Below, piece by piece: positions 57,174 through 64,000 of a stretch of 64,000 nucleotides of DNA. This stretch comes from Dipteris shenzhenensis (lineage: Eukaryota; Polypodiophyta; Polypodiopsida; Gleicheniales), in the NCBI GenBank assembly GCA_047967505.1, contig CM106539.1, one strand, 5' to 3'. The notes beneath the pieces were generated by a model. It worked only from the letters and a program-made list of their open reading frames with translations. It ran no database searches and was not told the origin of the DNA. The stretch's first letter is position 1, and each line of letters begins with the position of its first letter. Both the position numbers and the translations under genes were made by a program.

Positions 57174-60100
57174 CCGATGGGCACAATACTTTTCCCATAC
57201 CTTAACCTAGACGGTATTGAAATGTTCTCAAAGAGGCACACCCATCCGATAAGTACTTGGTCAGATAACATACCTAAGGGCATGTTTTTTTGCAGATGTG
57301 CATATCACTACGGGAAAAACGTTGTATAATGCGTAATCGACCATGCAGAGCATATCCGATGGTGACAATACCCTGCATGCATCTCAACATAGTTGAACTG
57401 GACTTGCTAGCAAATTCGAACCCCCATCCGATAAGTACTTGTTTTATTAACACACTTAGGACCGTGTTTTTTCATGGTTGTGCATAACACTAAGCCAAAA
57501 ACGGTGTTTTATACTTGATCGATAATGCAAATCATAATTGATGGACACAATACTTTGCACGCACCTTAAAATAGGTGGAATTGACTTACATGCAAAGTGG
57601 CACACCCATCCCATAAGTGCTTGATTGGATAACATACCTAGCAGCGTGTTTTTTTAACGGATGTGCATGACACGGAAAAAATAGTATTTAATGCTCGATC
57701 GACCATGCAAAGGATACCCGATGGGCACAATACTTTTCCTACACTGCAACCTAGGTGGTATTGAAATGTTCTCAAAGAGGCACACCCATCCGATAAGTAC
57801 TTGGTCAAATAACACACCTAAGGGCGTGTTTTTTTGCAGATGTGCATACCACTAGGGAAAAAACGGTGTATAATGCATGATCGACCATGCAAATCATATC
57901 CGATGGTGACAATACTTTGCACACACCTCAATATAGTTGAAACAGACTTGTGTGCAAACTGGATCCCCCATCCGATAAGTACTTGTTTGAATAACACACC
58001 TACGGCCGTATTTTTATATGGTTGTGCATGACACTAAGGCAAAAACGGTGTTTTATGCTTGATTGACAATGCAAATCATATCCGATGGGCACAATACCTT
58101 GCACACACCTTCAACTAGGTGGAATTGACTTACATGCAAAGTGACATTCCCATCACATAAGTACTTGATCGGATAACACACCTAGCAGCGTGCTTTTTTA
58201 CGGATGTGCATGACACTAAGGCAAAAATGGTATTTAATGCTCGATCGAGCATGCAAAGCGTATCCGATGGGCACAATACTTTTCCTACACCTTAACCTAG
58301 GTGGTATTTAAATGTTCTTAAAGAGACACACCCATCCGATAAGTACTTCGTCAGATAACATACCTAAGGGTGTGTTTTTTTGCAGATGTGCATATCACTA
58401 CATTGAATAATGTGTAATCGACCATGCAGAGCATATCCGATGGTGACAATACTTTGCACGCATCTCAACGTAGTTGAAACGGACTTGCGTGCAAACTGGA
58501 GCCCCCATCCGATAAGTACTTCTTTGATTAACACACTTAGGACCGTGTTTTTTCATGGTTGTGCATGACACTAAGGCAAAAACAATGTTTTATCCTTGAT
58601 CGACAATGCAAAGCATATCTGATGGGCACAATACTTTACACATACCTTCAACTAGGTGGAATTGACCTACATGCACAGTGGCATGTCCATCCCATAAGTG
58701 CTTGAGCGTGTATAATGTGTGATCGACTATGCAAAGTGGCATTCCCATCGCATAAGTACTTGATCGGATAACACACCTAGCAGTGTGTTTTTTTATGGAT
58801 GTGCATGACACTAAGGCAAAAATGGTATTTAATGCTCGATCGACCATGCAAAGCATATCCAATGGGCACAATACTTTTCCTATACCTTAACCTAGGTTGT
58901 ATTGAAATGTTCTCAAAGAGGCACACCCATCCGATAAGTACTTGGTCACATAACATACCTAAGGGCATGTTTTTTTGCGGATGTGCATATCACTATGGGA
59001 AAAACATTATATAATGCGTAATCGACCATGCAAAGCATATCCGATGGTGACAATACTTTGCACGCATCTCAACCTAGTTGAAACGGACTTGCGTGCAAAC
59101 TGGAGCCCTCATCCGATAAGTACTTTGTTTGATCAACACACTTAGGACCGTGTTTTTTCATGGTTGTGCATGATACTAAGGAAAAAACAGTGTTTTATGC
59201 TTGATCAACAATGCAAAGCATATCTGATGGGCACAATACTTTGCACACACCTTCAACTAGGTGGAATTGACTTACCTACAAAGTGGCACTCCCATCCCAT
59301 AAGTGCTTGATCGGATAACATACCTAGCAGCATGTTTTTTTACGGAGGTGCATGACATTAGAGCAAAGATAGTATTTATTGCTCGATCGATCATGCAAAG
59401 GATATCTGATGGGCACAACACTTTTCGTATGCTTCAATCTAGGTGGTATTGGAATGTTCTCAAAGAGGCACACCCATCCGATAAGTACTTGGTCAGATAA
59501 CACACCTAAGGGCATGTTTTTTTGCGGATGTGCATATCACTCGAGAAAAAATGGTGTATAATGCATGATCGACCATGCAAAGCATATCCGATGGTGACAA
59601 TACCTTGCACGCACCTCAACCTAGTTTAAAAGGACTTGCGTGCAAAGTGGAGCCCCCATCCGATAAGTACTTGTTTGAATAACACACCTAGGACCGTGTT
59701 TTTTCATGATTGTGCATGACACTAAGGCAAAAACGGTGTTTTATGCTTGATCGACAATCCAAAGCATATCCGATGGGCACAATACTTTGCACACACCTTC
59801 AACTAGGTGGAATTGACTTAATGCAAAGTGGCACACCCATCCCATAAGTGCTTGATCGGATAACATACCTAGCAGCATGTTTTTTTACGGATGTGCATGA
59901 CACTAGAGCAAAAATAGTATTTAATGCTAAATCGACCATGCAAAGGATATCCGATGGGCACAACACTTTTCGTACACCTCAAACTAGGTGGTATTGAAAT
60001 GTTCTCAAAGAGGCACACCCATCCGATAAGTACTTGGTCATATAACACACCTAAGGGCGTGTTTTTTTACGGATGTGCATATCACTAGAGAAAAAATGGT

Positions 60101-60944
60101 GTATAAGGCGTGATCGACCATGCAAAGCATATCCGATGGTGACAATACTTTGCAAGCACCTCAACGTAGTAGAAACGGACTTGCTTGCAAAGTGGAGCCC
60201 CTATCCGATAAGTACTTATTTGAATAACACACCTAGGACCGTGTTTTTTCATGGTTGTGCATGACACTAAGGCAAAAACGGTGTTTTATGCTTGATCGAC
60301 AATGCAAAGCATATCTGATGGGCACAACTCTTTGCACACATCTTCAACTAGGTGGAATTGACTTACATGCAAAGTGGCACGCCCATCCCATAAGTGCTTG
60401 ATCGGATAACATACCTAGCAGCGTGTTTTTTTACGGATGTGCATGACACGAGCAAAAATAGTATTTAATGCTCGATCGACCATGCAAAGGATATCCGATG
60501 GGCACAACACTTTTCATAGTTGAAACAGACTTGCGTGCAAAGTGGAGCCCCCATCCGATAAGTACTTATTTGATTAACACACCTAGGACCGTGTTTTTTC
60601 ATGGTTGTGCATGACACTAAGGCAAAAACGTTGTTTTATGCTTGATCGACAATGCAAAGCAATTCCGATGGGCACAATACTTTGCACACACCTTCAACTA
60701 GGTGTGCATGATACTAGAGCAAAAGTAGTATTTATTGCTCGATTGATCATGCAAAGGATATCCGATGGGCACAACTTTTCGTACGCCTCAACCTAGGTTG
60801 TATTGGAATGTTCTCAAAGAGGCACACCCATCCGATAAGTACTTGGTTAGATAACACACCTAAGGGTGTGTTTTTTTGCAGATGTGCATACCACTCGGGA
60901 AAAAATGGTATATAATGCGTGATCGACCATGCAAAGCATATCCG
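57174..60944. repeat. About 180-bp satellite in trimeric higher-order repeats
   Basis: Monomers of roughly 180 bp share CATCCGATAAGTACTTG, AACACACCTA, GTGTTTTTT, GATGTGCAT and GATCGACCATGCAAAGCATA. Three types alternate: A (GGTGGTATTGAAATGTTCTC), B (GTTGAAACGGACTTGCGTGC) and C (GGTGGAATTGACTTACATGC). A-type monomers start near 57200, 57742, 58290, 58885, 59430, 59978 and 60790, so the trimer is about 545 bp; two intervals are longer because of partial extra monomers. Short frames inside are artefacts. Confidence 0.93.
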
Positions 60945-61482
60945 TGGTACAAATAAAATCTACTCTATCCAATCCCTTAATTGATTCAACTGTAATCTAT
61001 CCTATCCACTGATACAACTTCTAATCATCTTGAAAGTTTTAAAACCTTGATCATTGCTTAAATGGTAGGGTTGTTGTGAGTGTGAAATTGAATGTGAACA
61101 AATGGATTGACTCCGATTAGGAACTAGTTGGGAAATTTTGAGCATGGCTTTGATTGGTTTTTTTGGAGTTCTCTCCTCTAAGGACAAACTAATCTATGCT
61201 AATCTAGACTACACCAACCGTCGAAGCGAAGAAAAGTAAGAAATGATTTATTTTCCATTGTTCTTTTTAAATGTTGAGGTTGCGAGTTAAAAGCAAGAAA
61301 TAATCTATTTTCCATTGTTCTTTTTAATATACTCAGGTTGCGAGTTTAAAAAAGATAAAATTTTTATTTACAAAAACTAATTTACTTACAACTCATAAGA
61401 ATTTAACATTCACATTAATAAGAAGTTAAAATCTTAATAAATTTAAATTTAAATAATAAAAACTACAAATTTAAATTGACTC
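60945..61482. other. Single-copy AT-rich spacer
   Basis: No gene. One small duplication (GCAAGAAATAATCTATTTTC and its neighbour near 61230-61330). Confidence 0.5.
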
Positions 61483-62030
61483 CAAACCCTAAACCCTAAA
61501 CCCTAGGCCCTAAACCCCAAACCTAAAACCCAAACCCTTAAATCTTAAAACCAACCCCAAACCCTGAACCCTAAACCCAAACCCCCAAACCCTAAATCCT
61601 AAACCAAAACCCTCAAACCCTAAACTCTAAACCCGAATCCCCAAACCATAACCCTAAACCCTAAACTCTCAAACCCTAAACCCTAACCCCCAAACCTAAT
61701 CCCCAAACCCTAAACCTTAAACCCCCTCAAAACCCTAAACCCTAAACCCAAACCTCAAATCCCTAAACCCTACACCCAAACCCCTAAACCCTAAATCCTA
61801 ACCCATAAACCCTAAACCCTAACCCCCAAATCCTAAACCCTAATCCCTAAACCTTGCACCCCAAAACCTAAACCCTAAACCCTAAATCCTAACCCCCAAA
61901 TACTAATGCCCTAAACACTAACCCCAAACCCAAACCCTAAACTGTAAACCCCTAACCGTAAACCCTAAGCCCTAACTCCCAAACCCTAAACCCCTAGTCC
62001 CCAAACCTTAAACCCAAACTCCTAAACTCT
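61483..62030. repeat. Degenerate interstitial telomeric repeat
   Basis: About 550 bp of CCCTAAA and close variants (CCCTAAAC, CCCCAAAC, CCTTAAAC), all in the same orientation. This is the Arabidopsis-type plant telomere unit. High divergence and flanking non-telomeric DNA on both sides show it is internal. Confidence 0.95.
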
Positions 62031-62999
62031 TTTTTAATTCAAATTAATTTAACTTAAAACTAATAAGAATTTAAAATTCATAATCATAAGAAGTTTAAAT
62101 TTTGACAAAGTAAATTCTTATTAGTTTGAAATCACAAATTTTGAAATATAAATAGATTTAATTAAACTTAAAGTTTATGAAAAATATAAAAATTTAAACG
62201 TAAAATTAAGAAAATAAGACTTAAAATAAAAAATTTAATATTTACCTAGAAGAATATATTAATTCTCCCTAAAAAGAAATAAATTAAACTAATAATATAC
62301 GAATGTAAGTTAAACTACTTTTAAAATTTTCAGAAATGTGATAAAATTAAAATTATACTTTCTATATTCCAACATAAAATGCATTTTTTCTACTATATTT
62401 CAAAAATTTTAATTGAGAAATTAAACTAGTAAATTGAAAATGAAAGTGAAACTCATTTTAAATTTAAAAAAAAGAAAATTTTAAAATTCAAGTTTCCACA
62501 AGTTTTCCTTTTCAAACACGTTTCTCTTTCACACTTTTCAAGTTTCCACATGTTTGTCTTTTCAAACATATGGTTGTCTTTTCAAGTTTTCCACACGTTT
62601 GTCTTTTCAAACACAAGGATTCATAGTTTTAAAAAGGCAGGAAATTTGAAATTCAAGTTTCCACACGTTTCTCTTCTCAAACACCAAGGTTTATGGTTTT
62701 GTTTGTTTAAGTTTCAACTAAATCACACAGCAAGGTAGATAGTTTTGTTTGCAAGTTTCCACACATTTACATTCTCCTCCACTATCTCTTCTCAATATCC
62801 CTCATTGATCGTAGCTCCAAATTCTTCCATCAAAACATCTCTCCTTATCCCCCTTGATCATCGCCACTCATTTCTCTCCTCATTGGTAAGATTTTCTATC
62901 TCTGAGAGTCATAGTCTTTCATTCTTACTCTCTCTATCCCTCTCTCTCATACTTTCTTCTTGCTCCCTCCCTCTCTAAATTTTCATCTCGTCAATCTCT
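62031..62999. other. AT-rich spacer with a TTTCCACACGTTT repeat
   Basis: 62030-62470 is very AT-rich with no gene. 62495-62760 holds about five diverged copies of a unit containing AAGTTTCCACACGTTTGTC and TTTTCAAACAC. 62760-63000 is pyrimidine-rich. Confidence 0.6.

Positions 63000-64000
<1,001 letters not shown>

Noticed and set aside
57102-60796. Repeated short frames such as CKAYPMGTI
   Set aside because: They follow the 180-bp satellite monomer and have no conserved start or full-length frame.
61483-62030. True chromosome end
   Set aside because: Units are highly degenerate and more than 1.9 kb of non-telomeric DNA follows; the satellite and spacer flank the other side.

Overview
The window is land-plant nuclear DNA. 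The evidence is plant-type telomere repeat (CCCTAAA), Ty1/copia elements primed by initiator-Met tRNA, a TNP2-type CACTA transposon, intron-split coding blocks and large satellite arrays. I could not place the species. Almost nothing is an intact gene: the window is a repeat-dominated, probably pericentromeric or heterochromatic, segment in which every recognisable coding region carries stops or frameshifts.

Layout. 1-4983: right part of a CACTA (En/Spm-like) element with a decayed TNP2 transposase. 4984-8937: minisatellites, LTR fragments and a decayed plus-strand coding scrap. 8938-13219: left end and a deletion derivative of the same CACTA family, containing a 1.5-kb polypurine minisatellite. 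13625-14318: a complete, young miniature LTR element (TRIM) with a 60-bp internal domain and a perfect target duplication. 14833-33838: three minus-strand copies of one large unrecognised gene family, with a DGQHR/ParB-like segment and, in copies 2 and 3, serial Ulp1-like cysteine-protease modules. A small inverted gene pair (17235-19310) lies between copies 1 and 2. 33837-35182: a tandem duplication that truncates copy 3. 35385-43272: a decayed SET-domain gene and an FCP1-like phosphatase gene, separated by a 5.9-kb three-LTR, gag-only retroelement (35876-41790).

43290-57173: a satellite built on a near-perfect 26-bp palindrome, split by a copia element (47030-51966) that has lost its 3' LTR. 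The right half is a higher-order array (about 485-bp units alternating as an approximately 970-bp dimer). 57174-60944: an unrelated satellite of about 180-bp monomers in trimeric (about 545-bp) higher-order repeats, a typical centromeric monomer size. 61483-62030: degenerate interstitial telomere repeat. 63000-64000: (CT)n-dominated DNA.

The least familiar content is the three-copy gene family. Its protease modules keep His, Gln and Cys positions of a Ulp1 fold but show Asn where Ulp1 has Asp, and several of its stops sit where sister copies have CGA or CAG/CAA, consistent with cytosine deamination in silenced DNA.
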